From Aquimonas sp046318115 (lineage in GTDB: Bacteria > Pseudomonadota > Gammaproteobacteria > Xanthomonadales > Xanthomonadaceae), in NCBI GenBank assembly GCA_046318115.1, contig JBKCVA010000182.1:39114-103113 (forward strand): a stretch of DNA of 64,000 nucleotides, read 5' to 3'. Below the pieces are notes generated by a model, which was not told the DNA's origin, made no database searches, and was given only the letters and a program-made list of their open reading frames with translations. Position 1 is the stretch's first letter; every line of letters starts with the position of its first letter. The translations under genes were made by a program, and so were the position numbers. Below, piece after piece: positions 11,116-21,067 of the stretch.

Positions 11116-12627
11116 ATGCCCTCGACCCTTCCCCTGCTCAGCCTGCTGATCTGGTTGCCCATCCTGGGCGGCTTCGCAGCGCTTGCCTTTGGCTCTGAAC
11201 GCGCCAATCAGGTGCGCTGGTTCGCCCTGCTGGTCACGCTCGCCACCTTCGTCCTCAGCATCCCGCTGTACACCGGCTTTGACGCCAACTCGGCGGCCAT
11301 GCAGTTCGTCGAGAAGCACGTCTGGATCGAGGCCTTCAAGATCCACTATCACCTGGGCGTCGATGGCATCGCCCTGGCCCTGGTTCTGCTCACGACCTTC
11401 ACGAGCGTACTGGTGCTGATCGGCGCCTGGACCTCGGTGGACGAACGCGTGCACCAGTACATGGCCGCCTTCATGATCCTGGAAGGCCTGATGATCGGCG
11501 TGTTCTGCGCGCTGGACGCCGTGCTGTTCTACGTCTTCTTCGAAGGCATGCTGATCCCGATGTTCATCATCATTGGCGTCTGGGGCGGCTACCGCCGCAT
11601 CTACGCCTCGATGAAGTTTTTCCTGTACACGTTCCTGGGCTCGATCTTCATGCTGGTCGGCCTGGTCTACCTGTATCTGAAGGGCGGCAGCTTCGCGCTG
11701 GCCGACCTGTACGCGCTGCCGCTGACCGCCACCGAGCAGATGTGGCTCTTCTTCGCGTTCTTCGCGGCCTTTGCGGTGAAGATCCCGATGTTCCCGGTGC
11801 ACACCTGGCTGCCTGACGCCCACGTTGAGGCGCCGACCGCGGGCTCGGTGGTACTGGCCGCGATCATGCTGAAGATCGGTGGCTATGGCTTCCTGCGCTT
11901 CACCCTGCCGATCGTGCCGGACGCCGGCCACGAATACGCCTGGCTGATGATCACCCTGAGCCTGATCGCCGTGGTCTACGTCGGTCTCGTGGCGCTGGTG
12001 CAGGAAGACATGAAGAAGCTGATCGCCTATTCCTCGATCAGCCACATGGGCTTCGTCACTCTGGGCATCTTCATCGCCTTCGCGCTGGTGCGCGGCGGCC
12101 GCACTGACGGCGCCGAGCTCGGCCTACAGGGCGCGATGGTGCAGATGATCAGCCACGGCTTCATCTCAGGTGCGATGTTCAGCTGCGTGGGGGTGGTCTA
12201 CGACCGCATGCACACCCGCATGATCAAGGACTACGGCGGTGTGGCCAACGTTATGCCCATGTTCGCTGCGTTTTTCGTGTTGTTCGCCATGGCCAACAGT
12301 GGTCTGCCGGGCACCTCCGGCTTCGTCGGCGAGTTCATGGTGATCCTGGCAGCGTTCCAGCAGAGCCCGTGGATCGCTGCGGTCGCCGCGCTCACCCTGA
12401 TCATCGGTGCGGCCTACACCCTATGGATGGTCAAGCGCGTCATGTACGGCGAAGTGGCGAATGCCAATGTCGCCGCGCTCAAGGATCTGCGCGGGCATGA
12501 ATTTCTGGTGCTGGCTCTGTTCGCTGCCGCTGTCCTGTACTTCGGCATCCATCCCAAGCCGTTGACCGACCTGATGGACGCCTCCATCGCCCAACTCGCG
12601 GCCCAGCTTGCCGCCAGCAAGCTGTAA
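11116..12627 (+). CDS. nuoM: NADH-quinone oxidoreductase subunit M
   Basis: Second antiporter-like, proton-pumping membrane subunit of complex I. 503 residues, about fourteen hydrophobic helices. Characteristic stretches are FYVFFEGMLIPMFIIIGVWGG with the key glutamate, VHTWLPDAHVEAPTAGSVVL with the broken-helix lysine region, and LIAYSSISHMGFVTLG. An AAGGAAAAAA stretch lies upstream of the start. It ends 15 bp before nuoN. Confidence 0.98.
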   Translation: MPSTLPLLSLLIWLPILGGFAALAFGSERANQVRWFALLVTLATFVLSIPLYTGFDANSAAMQFVEKHVWIEAFKIHYHLGVDGIALALVLLTTFTSVLVLIGAWTSVDERVHQYMAAFMILEGLMIGVFCALDAVLFYVFFEGMLIPMFIIIGVWGGYRRIYASMKFFLYTFLGSIFMLVGLVYLYLKGGSFALADLYALPLTATEQMWLFFAFFAAFAVKIPMFPVHTWLPDAHVEAPTAGSVVLAAIMLKIGGYGFLRFTLPIVPDAGHEYAWLMITLSLIAVVYVGLVALVQEDMKKLIAYSSISHMGFVTLGIFIAFALVRGGRTDGAELGLQGAMVQMISHGFISGAMFSCVGVVYDRMHTRMIKDYGGVANVMPMFAAFFVLFAMANSGLPGTSGFVGEFMVILAAFQQSPWIAAVAALTLIIGAAYTLWMVKRVMYGEVANANVAALKDLRGHEFLVLALFAAAVLYFGIHPKPLTDLMDASIAQLAAQLAASKL

Positions 12628-12642
12628 GCGAGGACGACGACC

Positions 12643-14085
12643 ATGATCACTGCCTCCGACTTCATTCCGCTCACCCCCGAGCTGTTTCTGCTGGGCGCCG
12701 CCTGTGTGCTGCTCCTGGTGGATCTCTTCATCAGCGATGCGCGCCGTGGCCTGACCCACTTCCTCGGCCTGCTGACCCTGCTCGCCACCGCTGCGCTGGT
12801 GCTGCGCGACGGCATCGCGGGTGAGGCGGTCACCGCCTTCGGCGGCATGTTCATCCGCGACGGCGTGGCCGACGTCCTGAAGGTGTTCATGCTGATCGTG
12901 ACCGGCGCGGCCTTCGTCTACGCCAAGCCCTACCTGCAGGACCGTGGACTGTTCAAGGGTGAGTTCTACGTGCTCTGCCTGTTCGCCGTGCTCGGCATGA
13001 TGGTGCTGGTCTCGGCTGGCAATCTGCTCAGCCTGTACATGGGCCTGGAACTGCTGGCGCTGTCGTCCTACGCACTGGTCGCCATCGACCGCGACAACAA
13101 GCTGGCCACCGAAGCGGCGATGAAGTACTTCGTGCTCGGTTCATTGGCCTCGGGCATGCTGCTCTACGGCATGTCGATGGTCTACGGTGCCACCGGCAGC
13201 CTCGACATCGCCACCATCCAGGCGGCGCTGAGCAGCGTCGGCGACAACCGCGGAATCCTCCTGCTGGGCGTGGTCTTCCTGGTGGTGGGTATCGCCTTCA
13301 AGTTCGGTGCGGCGCCCTTCCACATGTGGCTGCCCGATGTCTACCAGGGCGCGCCCACTGCAGTCACCGCCTTCATCGGCTCGGCGCCCAAGCTGGCTGC
13401 GTTCGGCATGGCCTACCGGCTGCTCGAAGGTGCGGTCGGTGACGTCAGCGAGTGGCGCCACATGTTGGCTTGGCTGGCGGTGCTGTCGCTGGCGGTGGGT
13501 AACGTGGTGGCGATCGCGCAGACCAACCTGAAGCGCATGCTGGCCTACTCGACCATCTCCCACGTCGGCTTCCTGTTCCTTGGTCTCGCGGCCGGTACCG
13601 AACAGGGTTACGCCGCGGCGATGTTCTATGCCATCTGCTACGCGATCATGTCGGTCGGCGCCTTCGCCTCGATCATGCTGCTGGCGCGCAAGGGTTTCGA
13701 GGCCGAAGAGATCAGCGACTTCCGTGGCCTGAACCAGCGCCATCCCTGGTTCGCCTTCCTGATTCTGCTGCTGATGGGCTCGCTGGCCGGTTTCCCGCCG
13801 CTGTTCGGCTTCTGGGCCAAACTGACGGTGCTCGAAGCCGCCGTCGGCGCCGACATGCTTTGGCTGGCCTTGGTCGCTGTGGTGTTCGCGGTGATTGGCG
13901 CTTTCTACTACCTGCGCGTCATTCGCACCATGTACTTCGACGCCCCGGAAGACGGGGTCAACCATCCGCTGAACCCCGACCCACAGTTGCGCTGGCTGCT
14001 GACGGTGAACGGCTTGGCGATGCTTGTGCTGGGCATCTTCTGGAGTCCGATCATGCAGTGGTGCTTGGCCGCCACCGGCGCGTGA
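12643..14085 (+). CDS. nuoN: NADH-quinone oxidoreductase subunit N
   Basis: Third antiporter-like membrane subunit and last gene of the nuo operon. 480 residues. Family marks are LYMGLELLALSSYALVA, FHMWLPDVYQGAPTAVTAF, and MLAYSTISHVGFLFLG. A conserved aromatic and basic stretch YYLRVIRTMYFD lies near the C-terminus. A strong terminator hairpin follows 48 bp after the stop, supporting this as the end of the transcript. Confidence 0.98.
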   Translation: MITASDFIPLTPELFLLGAACVLLLVDLFISDARRGLTHFLGLLTLLATAALVLRDGIAGEAVTAFGGMFIRDGVADVLKVFMLIVTGAAFVYAKPYLQDRGLFKGEFYVLCLFAVLGMMVLVSAGNLLSLYMGLELLALSSYALVAIDRDNKLATEAAMKYFVLGSLASGMLLYGMSMVYGATGSLDIATIQAALSSVGDNRGILLLGVVFLVVGIAFKFGAAPFHMWLPDVYQGAPTAVTAFIGSAPKLAAFGMAYRLLEGAVGDVSEWRHMLAWLAVLSLAVGNVVAIAQTNLKRMLAYSTISHVGFLFLGLAAGTEQGYAAAMFYAICYAIMSVGAFASIMLLARKGFEAEEISDFRGLNQRHPWFAFLILLLMGSLAGFPPLFGFWAKLTVLEAAVGADMLWLALVAVVFAVIGAFYYLRVIRTMYFDAPEDGVNHPLNPDPQLRWLLTVNGLAMLVLGIFWSPIMQWCLAATGA

Positions 14086-14133
14086 TGTCGCTGTAGTCGG
14101 GCTCTGTCTCTTCTGAACAGCGGCGGACGCAAA

Positions 14134-14159
14134 AAAGGGCGCTCCGAGGAGCGCCCTTT
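14134..14159. terminator. Bidirectional terminator between nuoN and asnB
   Basis: A perfect 12-bp inverted repeat AAAGGGCGCTCC / GGAGCGCCCTTT with a 2-base loop. An A-run lies on the left side and a T-run on the right, so it can act on both strands. It sits between the converging nuoN (+) and asnB (-) genes. Confidence 0.9.
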
Positions 14160-14199
14160 CCGTATGCGATGAATCCCCGAGATCGTCGTCCGCGCGTTC

Positions 14200-15870
14200 T
14201 CAGTAGGCGCTCTCGTGTACGGCCTGCACCGCGCGGCCCGATGGGTCGACGATGTTCTTGAGGCTGGCGTCCCACTCCAGCGCCGCGGCCGTTGAGCAGG
14301 CCACCGACGGTCCCCCGGGTACGCACTCCGCCGCCCAGGCCTGCGGGTAGTGGCGCTCGAAGATTTCGCGGTAGAAGTAGGCTTCCTTGCTGACCGGCGT
14401 GTTGTAGGGGAAGCGGAACTTGGCGCTCTCCATCTGCGCGTCGCTGATCAGGGCAGCGGCATGCGCCTTCAGCGAGTCGATCCAGCTGTAGCCCACGCCA
14501 TCCGAGAACTGCTCTTTTTGCCGCCACAGGATCTTGTCTGGCAGGTAGCCTGCGAAGGCTTCGCGCAAGAACTGCTTCTCGATGCGGCCGCGCTGCTTGC
14601 CTGAGAGCTTGACCTCCGGGTTGAGCGACATCGCCACGTCGATGAAGCCGCGGTCGAGGAAGGGCACGCGTGCCTCCACGCCCCAGGCCGACATCGACTT
14701 GTTGGCGCGCAGGCAGTCGAACAGATGCAGGGCATCGAGCTTGCGTACGGTTTCCTCGTGCAGGGACTTCGCATCCGGGGCCTTGTGGAAGTACAGGTAG
14801 CCGCCGAACAGCTCGTCCGAACCTTCGCCGGAAAGCACCATCTTGATGCCCATCGCGCGGATGCGTCGCGCCATCAAGTACATGGGCGTCGAGGCGCGGA
14901 TGGTCGTCACGTCGTAGGTTTCGAGGTGGTAAATGACATCTGACAGCGCGTCGATGCCTTCCTGCACGGTGAAGTGAAATTCATGGTGCACCGTGCCGAT
15001 GTGCGCGGCGACCTCGCGCGCAGCCTTGAGATCCGGTGACTCCTTCAAGCCCACCGCGAAGCTGTGCAGCTGCGGCCACCAGGCCTCGGTCTTTTCGTCC
15101 TCCTCGACGCGACGCGCGGCGTACTTCTTGGCGATCGCCGCCACCAGCGAGGAGTCCAGGCCGCCCGAGAGCAGCACGCCGTAGGGCACATCGCTCATCA
15201 TGTGCGACTTCACCGCGGCCTCGAAGGCCGCGCGCAGGGCGGCGCGATCGGTGGGGCCGTCCTTCACTGCGTCGTACTCGCGCCAGCCCGGGTGGTAGTA
15301 GCGGGTCGGCTCGGCATCGCCCTTCGCCCAGTAGTGGCCGGGCGGGAACTCGCGGGCGTCCTTGCTGACCGGAGCGAGTGCCTTGAGCTCGGAGGCGAAG
15401 TACAGATTGCCGTGAGTGTCGTGGCCGTAGTACAGCGGAATGATGCCGATCGGATCGCGCGCCACCAGCCAGTGGTTCTTCGCGTCGTCCCACAGCACGA
15501 AGGCGAACATGCCCTCCAGCTGATTCAGGAAGTCGTGGCCGAACTTGCGATACAGGGGCAGGATTACCTCGCAGTCGGAGTGGGTCTGGAAGGCGTAGTC
15601 CGACTCCAGTGCCGAGCGCAGCTGGCGGTGGTTGTAGATCTCGCCGTTGACCGCCAGCGCCTGCGTGCCCTCGGGCGAGAGCAGCGGCTGCGCGCCTGAA
15701 TCGACCCCAACAATGGCGAGACGCTCGTGGACCAGGATCGCGCGCTCATTCGCGAAAACGCCCGACCAGTCCGGGCCGCGGTGGCGCATGCGGCGTGACA
15801 GGTCCAGCGCCTGCGTGCGCAGGGCGACCGGATCAGAGCGTAGATCGAGAATGCCGAGAATCGAACACAT
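14200..15870 (-). CDS. asnB: Asparagine synthase B (glutamine-hydrolysing)
   Basis: Makes asparagine from aspartate, ATP and glutamine. The start chosen leaves Cys2 (MCSILG) as the nucleophile of the N-terminal glutaminase domain once Met is removed; the frame extends 34 codons further upstream but that would bury the catalytic cysteine. The C-terminal synthetase domain shows the pyrophosphate loop LLSGGLDSSLVAAIA near residue 233 and the VLSGEGSDELFGGY motif. 556 residues, close to the 554 of E. coli AsnB. It lies on the minus strand, 98 bp downstream of the HDOD-type gene. Confidence 0.96.
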   Translation of the reverse strand: MCSILGILDLRSDPVALRTQALDLSRRMRHRGPDWSGVFANERAILVHERLAIVGVDSGAQPLLSPEGTQALAVNGEIYNHRQLRSALESDYAFQTHSDCEVILPLYRKFGHDFLNQLEGMFAFVLWDDAKNHWLVARDPIGIIPLYYGHDTHGNLYFASELKALAPVSKDAREFPPGHYWAKGDAEPTRYYHPGWREYDAVKDGPTDRAALRAAFEAAVKSHMMSDVPYGVLLSGGLDSSLVAAIAKKYAARRVEEDEKTEAWWPQLHSFAVGLKESPDLKAAREVAAHIGTVHHEFHFTVQEGIDALSDVIYHLETYDVTTIRASTPMYLMARRIRAMGIKMVLSGEGSDELFGGYLYFHKAPDAKSLHEETVRKLDALHLFDCLRANKSMSAWGVEARVPFLDRGFIDVAMSLNPEVKLSGKQRGRIEKQFLREAFAGYLPDKILWRQKEQFSDGVGYSWIDSLKAHAAALISDAQMESAKFRFPYNTPVSKEAYFYREIFERHYPQAWAAECVPGGPSVACSTAAALEWDASLKNIVDPSGRAVQAVHESAY

Positions 15871-15968
15871 GGATTTGGAGCCGCCGTCAGCGAGGAGTGA
15901 AGGCCCGATTCTATGCCAGGCCCTGACGGTGGTTTCGCAGCGCAGCAGGCTTCGCGACGCTTCGGACT

Positions 15969-17567
15969 TCACTCCACCGAGCGCGAGGAAGGCTCGCTGG
16001 CAGCGGCGCTTGCGCTGCGCCGCGCGAGCTGGCGGGTGAAGCCGGGGCCGAAACTCTCGACGGCGCGCCGGAACAGCGCAAAGGTCTCAGTGCTGGCCTC
16101 CAGACCATCGGGGCCGGCGTCCGCCCACCAGAATCCGACTGCTCGTCCTTGCACGGCGATGGTGGCAAGCAGCATGCCGGTGTGCGGTGGCCAGTCGGCC
16201 AATGCCGCCGGGAGTCTGCTGCCGACGCCTGCGCGCTGTGCCTCGGCGACACGGAAGGCCACGCCCGGCTGCGCGAGCAGCAGCTTAACCAGACCCGGTT
16301 CCCCGAGCGGCAGGCGCAGATCGCGCCCCGCCTGACCTCGCGGAAACCCATAGCTGAAGAAGCAGGCAAGGGCCGACTGGTCGGTTTCACGCAGGAACAG
16401 TGCGCAGCGCCCCAGGCCGAGCTGGGCGAACAAGCGCACGACGTCGGTCAGCAGACTGCGCAGGTCAGGATGACCCGACGTGCAGCGCTGGGCGAAGCTC
16501 GCGATCGCCTTATCGCAAGCGGGCACCGCCGCTGCGGCAGGTGTGGCGATCGCCGCCACAGGGATGGCGAACTGGGCCGTGGGCGGGATCGGTGGCCGGC
16601 GAGGCAATGCGCGCGGCTCTCGTGGCGGCCGCAGCAACCCGGCTGCCGGTGCAGGCGCATCGTCGCCGAACATTGCTTCGTGGCTGGCGAACAGGGCCTG
16701 CCGATGTACCCCGCGCAGGATCTCCTCCGCGGGCTTTCCCGTCGCGGCGGCTGCGGCAAGGACCAAAGCGCGTGTCCTCTGGCTATGCCAGTCGATGCCG
16801 ACCTCCAGCGCCAGCGCCTGCGCGAGTCCGCACAACAGGCCGCGTTCGCGAAGGGCGATCTTCAGTCTCTGGGACAGCTCAGGAGCCTCGAGCGACCCAC
16901 GCAACTGCCGTGCCGCCTGTGCGAGAAGCGTTGGCGGCCAGGCGCAGCGCTTCAAGCTTGCGGCGCAGGGCAAGCCGAGGTCCTCGAGATGCCAGACGTT
17001 GAGCGTGTCGAGGTCGGCGCCGAGCAGCTCGCGCTCGACGCGGCTTCGACGTTCACCGACCTGCACCCTGCGTTCGATCTCGATGGCCGGGGCCGGCACT
17101 GCTAGCGGCAGCTTCCATCGTGCCACGCCCAGCAGGGTCAGCATCGAAAGCCGGGCATCCTCGTCGGAAGCGAGTGCCGCGCGTAACCAGTGGGCGAGGA
17201 ACAACCAGCCAAGACGGCTGGTCGCCATCGCCTGCAGACTCAGTCGGTGCCCGGGACTTTCGCGGTCGTAGCGCAGGCGGGGCAGGTCGCGCAGCAGGCG
17301 CTGCACGCCGCCGCTGCCGAGGTGGTGGATACACTGCTGCAGCCCGCGCAGTTCGTCATCGGCCGAGGTCTTGGCGTTGGCAGCCTGCAGGATCGAAAGC
17401 GCGAGGCTGGGCTCGCGCTCGGCCAGCGCCTGCAGGCGACCCAGCTCTACCGTGTCGCCTCGGGCCAGCCGGTGTTCGGTCTCGGCGGCAACGCAGGGTA
17501 GGGCTGTCTGCTTGAGCTGCTGCAGCAGCGGCAGGACTTGAGACGGGCGTGCAAGAACGTTTGGCAT
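15969..17567 (-). CDS. HDOD/GAF-like signalling protein
   Basis: 532-residue cytoplasmic protein starting at MPNVLARPSQVL; the frame runs 43 codons further up but that part is low-complexity. The N-terminal half resembles HDOD domains: a Leu/Ala-rich helical stretch LQALAEREPSLALSILQAAN followed by a CIHHLG-type motif, the usual pattern of non-catalytic HD-GYP relatives. Residues about 375-515 resemble a GAF-type sensor domain (LLTDVVRLFAQLGLGRCALF, then a later MLLATIAVQGRAVGFWWAD stretch). The middle is a Pro/Ala-rich linker. Proteins of this architecture are usually regulatory, but no ligand or partner can be named. It precedes asnB on the same strand. Confidence 0.7.
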   Translation of the reverse strand: MPNVLARPSQVLPLLQQLKQTALPCVAAETEHRLARGDTVELGRLQALAEREPSLALSILQAANAKTSADDELRGLQQCIHHLGSGGVQRLLRDLPRLRYDRESPGHRLSLQAMATSRLGWLFLAHWLRAALASDEDARLSMLTLLGVARWKLPLAVPAPAIEIERRVQVGERRSRVERELLGADLDTLNVWHLEDLGLPCAASLKRCAWPPTLLAQAARQLRGSLEAPELSQRLKIALRERGLLCGLAQALALEVGIDWHSQRTRALVLAAAAATGKPAEEILRGVHRQALFASHEAMFGDDAPAPAAGLLRPPREPRALPRRPPIPPTAQFAIPVAAIATPAAAAVPACDKAIASFAQRCTSGHPDLRSLLTDVVRLFAQLGLGRCALFLRETDQSALACFFSYGFPRGQAGRDLRLPLGEPGLVKLLLAQPGVAFRVAEAQRAGVGSRLPAALADWPPHTGMLLATIAVQGRAVGFWWADAGPDGLEASTETFALFRRAVESFGPGFTRQLARRSASAAASEPSSRSVE

Positions 17568-17753
17568 CGATTTCGGCGCAGGACTGGAAGGAGGCGGCGT
17601 GGGTGCGGAAGCCGCGTTCAGAACTGGCCGGAGTCTTGCAGTTTCCGTGCCCGCGCGGATCTCGCACCGCGGGGTGTGCCGGGATTGAAGTGCCAAGCCA
17701 CATGCTCTCAGTGCATGCGTCCATTCCTTGTTGCCCTCGGCAAGGCTGCTTGT

Positions 17754-18632
17754 TCAGCCTGGCCCCGAGGCCAGGAAGCATTGGATCTCGGCTGCGGTGC
17801 GCTCGGTTTCGGCGATGTGCAGATGGTGGCCGCCGGGTAGGCGCGCGTACTGCACTTGCGGTACGCAGTCGAGCCGGGCGTGAACCTGCAGCTTGGGCAG
17901 TCGCGGATCGGGCACGTCCGCCGCGAGTACCAGTACAGGCACGGAAAGCGCTCGCAGCAGCTGCTGCACCTGTGCTTCGCTCATGGGCAGAGCTGACGGC
18001 AGCTGAAGGCGCGGATCCGCCGCCCAGATCCAGCCGTCCGCGACTTTCGCCAGGCCGCGTTCGACAAGAGGCGCGATGGACTCCGCGCTAAGCCCGTTGA
18101 GTTCGCCGCGTTGCACGCAGGCGTCTTCAATTCGCGCAAACAGGCGCCGCCGGGGCTGCGGCTCGCGTCGGGCCGACAAGGCACGTCGCAGGCGGGCCGC
18201 GGAATCGGCCTCATCCAGGCTCAGCGGGCCCAAGGCGTCGATGCAGATCAAGCGGTCCACGCGATCGGGTGCTGCGACCGCGAACAGGCAGGCGATCGCA
18301 GCCCCCATCGAGTGACCGAGTAGCGTGCACGAAGGCCATCCAAGCGCGTCGAGGACCTCCAGCAGTTCGGGCAGATGATCAACCAGCGCATAGCTGCCGG
18401 CGGGCGGACGCCAGTCGGAGCGCCCGTGTCCCGCCAGATCGAGCGCGAGCACTTCGAGCTCGGGCAGGGCATTGGCAAGAGCGGTGAAGCTCGCGGCATT
18501 GTCGAGCCAGCCGTGCAGAGCGAGCACGCGCGGTGCGCCCTCGACCGCGGCCGGGAAGTGCAGGGCAGCCAGGGTGCCGGTGGCCAGCGGGAACCTGCGT
18601 TCCGCGCATTGGCGCGAAGAGCCCGCAACCAT
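17754..18632 (-). CDS. Alpha/beta-fold hydrolase
   Basis: Serine hydrolase of the alpha/beta superfamily, about 292 residues from the start at MVAGSSRQ. The oxyanion-side motif LALHGWLDNAASF, the nucleophile elbow LLGHSMGAAIA and the C-terminal catalytic histidine in LPGGHHLHIAETE are all visible. DLAGHGRSDW is also typical. Lid region is Arg-rich. The start lies 25 bp downstream of the hemH stop, suggesting co-transcription with hemH. Substrate cannot be inferred from sequence; esterases and epoxide-hydrolase-like proteins share these motifs. The frame remains open 31 codons further upstream, overlapping hemH; that extension has a low-complexity Ser/Pro composition and is unlikely to be translated. 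Confidence 0.85.
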   Translation of the reverse strand: MVAGSSRQCAERRFPLATGTLAALHFPAAVEGAPRVLALHGWLDNAASFTALANALPELEVLALDLAGHGRSDWRPPAGSYALVDHLPELLEVLDALGWPSCTLLGHSMGAAIACLFAVAAPDRVDRLICIDALGPLSLDEADSAARLRRALSARREPQPRRRLFARIEDACVQRGELNGLSAESIAPLVERGLAKVADGWIWAADPRLQLPSALPMSEAQVQQLLRALSVPVLVLAADVPDPRLPKLQVHARLDCVPQVQYARLPGGHHLHIAETERTAAEIQCFLASGPG

Positions 18633-18657
18633 TGCAGATGCAGGTCCGGGTTCGCCC

Positions 18658-19764
18658 TCAGCCACGCTGGAACTGCTCGAAGCGCTGCGCGCGCTGGGCG
18701 GCCCCGGCCGTCTCCGCTTCGGCATCCCACGGGCCTGCTGCGAACTCCGGCCAGCCGGAGCCCTGGCGGCGCAGCAGCGGCAGCAGGGCCTGCACGTGGG
18801 CAGCGCTGTCGTTCAAGGCCGGCACGTAGCGCAGGGCTTCGCCGCCGGCATGCTGGAAGATCTCGGCATTTTCGCCGGCGATTTCCTCTATGGTTTCGAG
18901 GCAATCCACCGCGAAACCGGGGCAGACCACGTCCAGCCTGCGAACGCCCTGGGCGGGCAGGGCTGCGACTGTTTCGTCGGTGTAGGGGCGCAGCCATTCC
19001 TCCTTGCCGACGCGCGACTGGAAGCTGAGCTGCCAGGCGTCCCTCGGAAGCTGCAGACGCTCGGCGACCTCGCGCGCGGTGAACTGGCACAAGCAGTGGT
19101 AGGGATCCCCCGCTGTGAAGTAGCGCTTGGGAATGCCGTGGAAGGAGAACAGCAGTCGATCGCCGCAGCCGTGCGCCTGCCAGTGCTGGCGCACGCTGTC
19201 GGCCACCGCATCCAGCCAGGCCGGTTCGCGGTGGTAGTCGGTGATGAAGCGCAGCTCCGGCTGCAGCCGCCAGCTCTTGAGCTCGTCGACCACGGCGTCG
19301 AACACCGAAGCCGTGGTGGTGGCCGAGAACTGCGGATAGAGCGGCAGCACCAGCAGCCGGCGCAGGCCGCGGTTCTTCAGTTCGCGCAGCACGCTGCGGA
19401 TCGAAGGGTTGCCATAGCGCATGGCCACGTGCACGCCCAGCGGCCGCCCGTACGCGGCCAAGGCCGACTGCAGACCTGCGGCAAGGCCGCGGGTATAGGT
19501 CAGCAGCGGTGAACCTGCTTCGGTCCAGACCTGCTGGTAGGCCTTGGCCGAACGCCGCGAGCGCAGCGGCAGGATGACCCCATGCAGCAGCGGCATCCAT
19601 AGGATTCTTGGCAGCTCGATCACCCGCGGATCGGCGAGAAACTCTGCGAGATAGCGACGCACGGCTGCCGGGGTAGGGGCGTCGGGCGTGCCGAGATTGA
19701 CCAGCAGGACGGCGGTAGTTTCCCGGCTGCCGTGGCGGTAGTCCGGTTGGCCCAGATAGGTCAT
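18658..19764 (-). CDS. hemH: Ferrochelatase
   Basis: Inserts Fe2+ into protoporphyrin IX, the last step of haem synthesis. 368 residues from MTYLGQPDY; a GGAG ribosome site lies just upstream, so this start is preferred over one 23 codons earlier. Family motifs are TAVLLVNLGTPDAP near the N-terminus, the catalytic SFHGIPKRYF, and VCPGFAVDCLETIEEIAGEN near the C-terminus. Length is normal for gammaproteobacterial enzymes. Divergent from the secreted-protein gene at 19948 with a 183-bp intergenic region. Confidence 0.97.
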   Translation of the reverse strand: MTYLGQPDYRHGSRETTAVLLVNLGTPDAPTPAAVRRYLAEFLADPRVIELPRILWMPLLHGVILPLRSRRSAKAYQQVWTEAGSPLLTYTRGLAAGLQSALAAYGRPLGVHVAMRYGNPSIRSVLRELKNRGLRRLLVLPLYPQFSATTTASVFDAVVDELKSWRLQPELRFITDYHREPAWLDAVADSVRQHWQAHGCGDRLLFSFHGIPKRYFTAGDPYHCLCQFTAREVAERLQLPRDAWQLSFQSRVGKEEWLRPYTDETVAALPAQGVRRLDVVCPGFAVDCLETIEEIAGENAEIFQHAGGEALRYVPALNDSAAHVQALLPLLRRQGSGWPEFAAGPWDAEAETAGAAQRAQRFEQFQRG

Positions 19765-19947
19765 GCATTCTCCGCTGATGGCATTGGTAGGGCCGCTGGA
19801 GTCAGAGGCGTCTGATTTGGCGCTCGAAATCAAGCGTTTAGAGGGCGCGGCCGCGGCTGTTCAGTCGCGCAGCGCCCTGTTATTCTCGCCCAAGGCGCCG
19901 CCAGAGCGCCGTGACGATTACATGACGACCGCAAAGGACGTGGCCTT

Positions 19948-20901
19948 ATGCGCCCGATCGCCCTCAGGCTGACCCTCGCCTTCGGACTGCTGCTCAGTGC
20001 AGCAGCCGGCGCTCAGCCCTTTGGCTACGCCTCGGGCACCGACCCGGACAGCCCCGGCCTGCGAGATGCGCTGTACCGGGTCGACCTCGCCACGGGATCC
20101 ACCACACGCCTCGGCTACGTCGGTTTTCGCGATATCGACGGGCTTGCCCTGCATCCGGATGGCTCTCTTTACGGAGCCGCCGACGGTAGCGCAGAGGCTG
20201 GCGGCACCAGTGATCTTCTGGCTCGGATCAATGCGCAGACGGGCGTCGGTAGCTTCGTCACCCACTTCGCCGGCCTCGCCGGACAAGGTCCGGGTCAAGG
20301 CGGCCAGCTCGATTACGGCCTTGCGGTCACCTGCGATGGGGCGCTTTGGCTCTCCTCCGATACGCAAGGTCATCTTTGGCGGGTCGATCCGGCGACAGGG
20401 GCTCTGGATCGCGTAGTCACTGGAGGGCCGCCCCTTTCGGGGCTGGCGGCGCGCGGCTCTTACGTTTTCGGCGTGTCGGTGGAGCCGGATACTTCGCTTT
20501 ATCGCTACGACATTGCGAGGAAAGAGCTTGTCCGCGTCGGTCCCATCGCCGTGCTGGACCGCGTGTTCGATGTGGGTCTTGATTTCGATGCGGAAGGACG
20601 GCTCTGGGCATTGCTGGATTATCTCGTCCCTCCCGACGGCTTGCCTCGGCTCGCCCAGAATGATCTGGTCGAGATTGATCCCGACACAGCTCGTCTGATC
20701 AGCAGCAAGCCCATCACCGGTGCGGGCAGTGGTCTCAACCGGGTTCAGCTTGAAGGTTTGGCCGTGGCACCGCCAACCTGCGCCGCCGGTGGCGTGCCTC
20801 CGGCGCCGGTCTCGGTGTCGGCTCTCGAGGACCCGGGCAGGTTGCTTCTGGTGCTGGTGCTCGCGCTCTCTGCCGGACTGGCCCTGCGCCGGCGAGCCTA
20901 A
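19948..20901 (+). CDS. Secreted beta-propeller-like protein with C-terminal sorting-type tail
   Basis: 317 residues. An N-terminal signal peptide (MRPIALRLTLAFGLLLSAAAGAQ) is clear. The body has repeated short blades of the form LYRVDLATGSTTRLG, LWRVDPATGALDRV and LYRYDIARKELVRVG, which suggests a six-bladed or similar beta-propeller; no catalytic residues are recognisable. The C-terminus (about residues 288-317) has a short Ala-Leu-Glu-Asp-Pro-Gly motif, a hydrophobic helix and then RRRA. That resembles PEP-CTERM/IPTL-type sorting tails processed by exosortase-like systems. No exosortase is visible here. Function unknown. Confidence 0.7.
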   Translation: MRPIALRLTLAFGLLLSAAAGAQPFGYASGTDPDSPGLRDALYRVDLATGSTTRLGYVGFRDIDGLALHPDGSLYGAADGSAEAGGTSDLLARINAQTGVGSFVTHFAGLAGQGPGQGGQLDYGLAVTCDGALWLSSDTQGHLWRVDPATGALDRVVTGGPPLSGLAARGSYVFGVSVEPDTSLYRYDIARKELVRVGPIAVLDRVFDVGLDFDAEGRLWALLDYLVPPDGLPRLAQNDLVEIDPDTARLISSKPITGAGSGLNRVQLEGLAVAPPTCAAGGVPPAPVSVSALEDPGRLLLVLVLALSAGLALRRRA

Positions 20902-20904
20902 AGC

Positions 20905-20923
20905 GCGCCGCCATCGGCGGCGC
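20905..20923. repeat. GC-rich hairpin after the propeller gene
   Basis: GCGCCGCC and GGCGGCGC form a perfect 8-bp stem with a 3-base loop, starting 3 bp after the stop codon. No T-run follows, so it may protect the 3' end or be a weak terminator. Confidence 0.4.
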
Positions 20924-21067
20924 CCTGTATGCCCAGACAGATTCCAGTACGGGTTGCCTTGGGGCGATAAGCGGGGATTCATCCCCAGCGCGCCTATAGT
21001 CGCTGCCCCGCGGATCGGGGCTGAGGCCGGATCCGCTGCCAACCCACTCCTCGTGACCGGAGCCTTC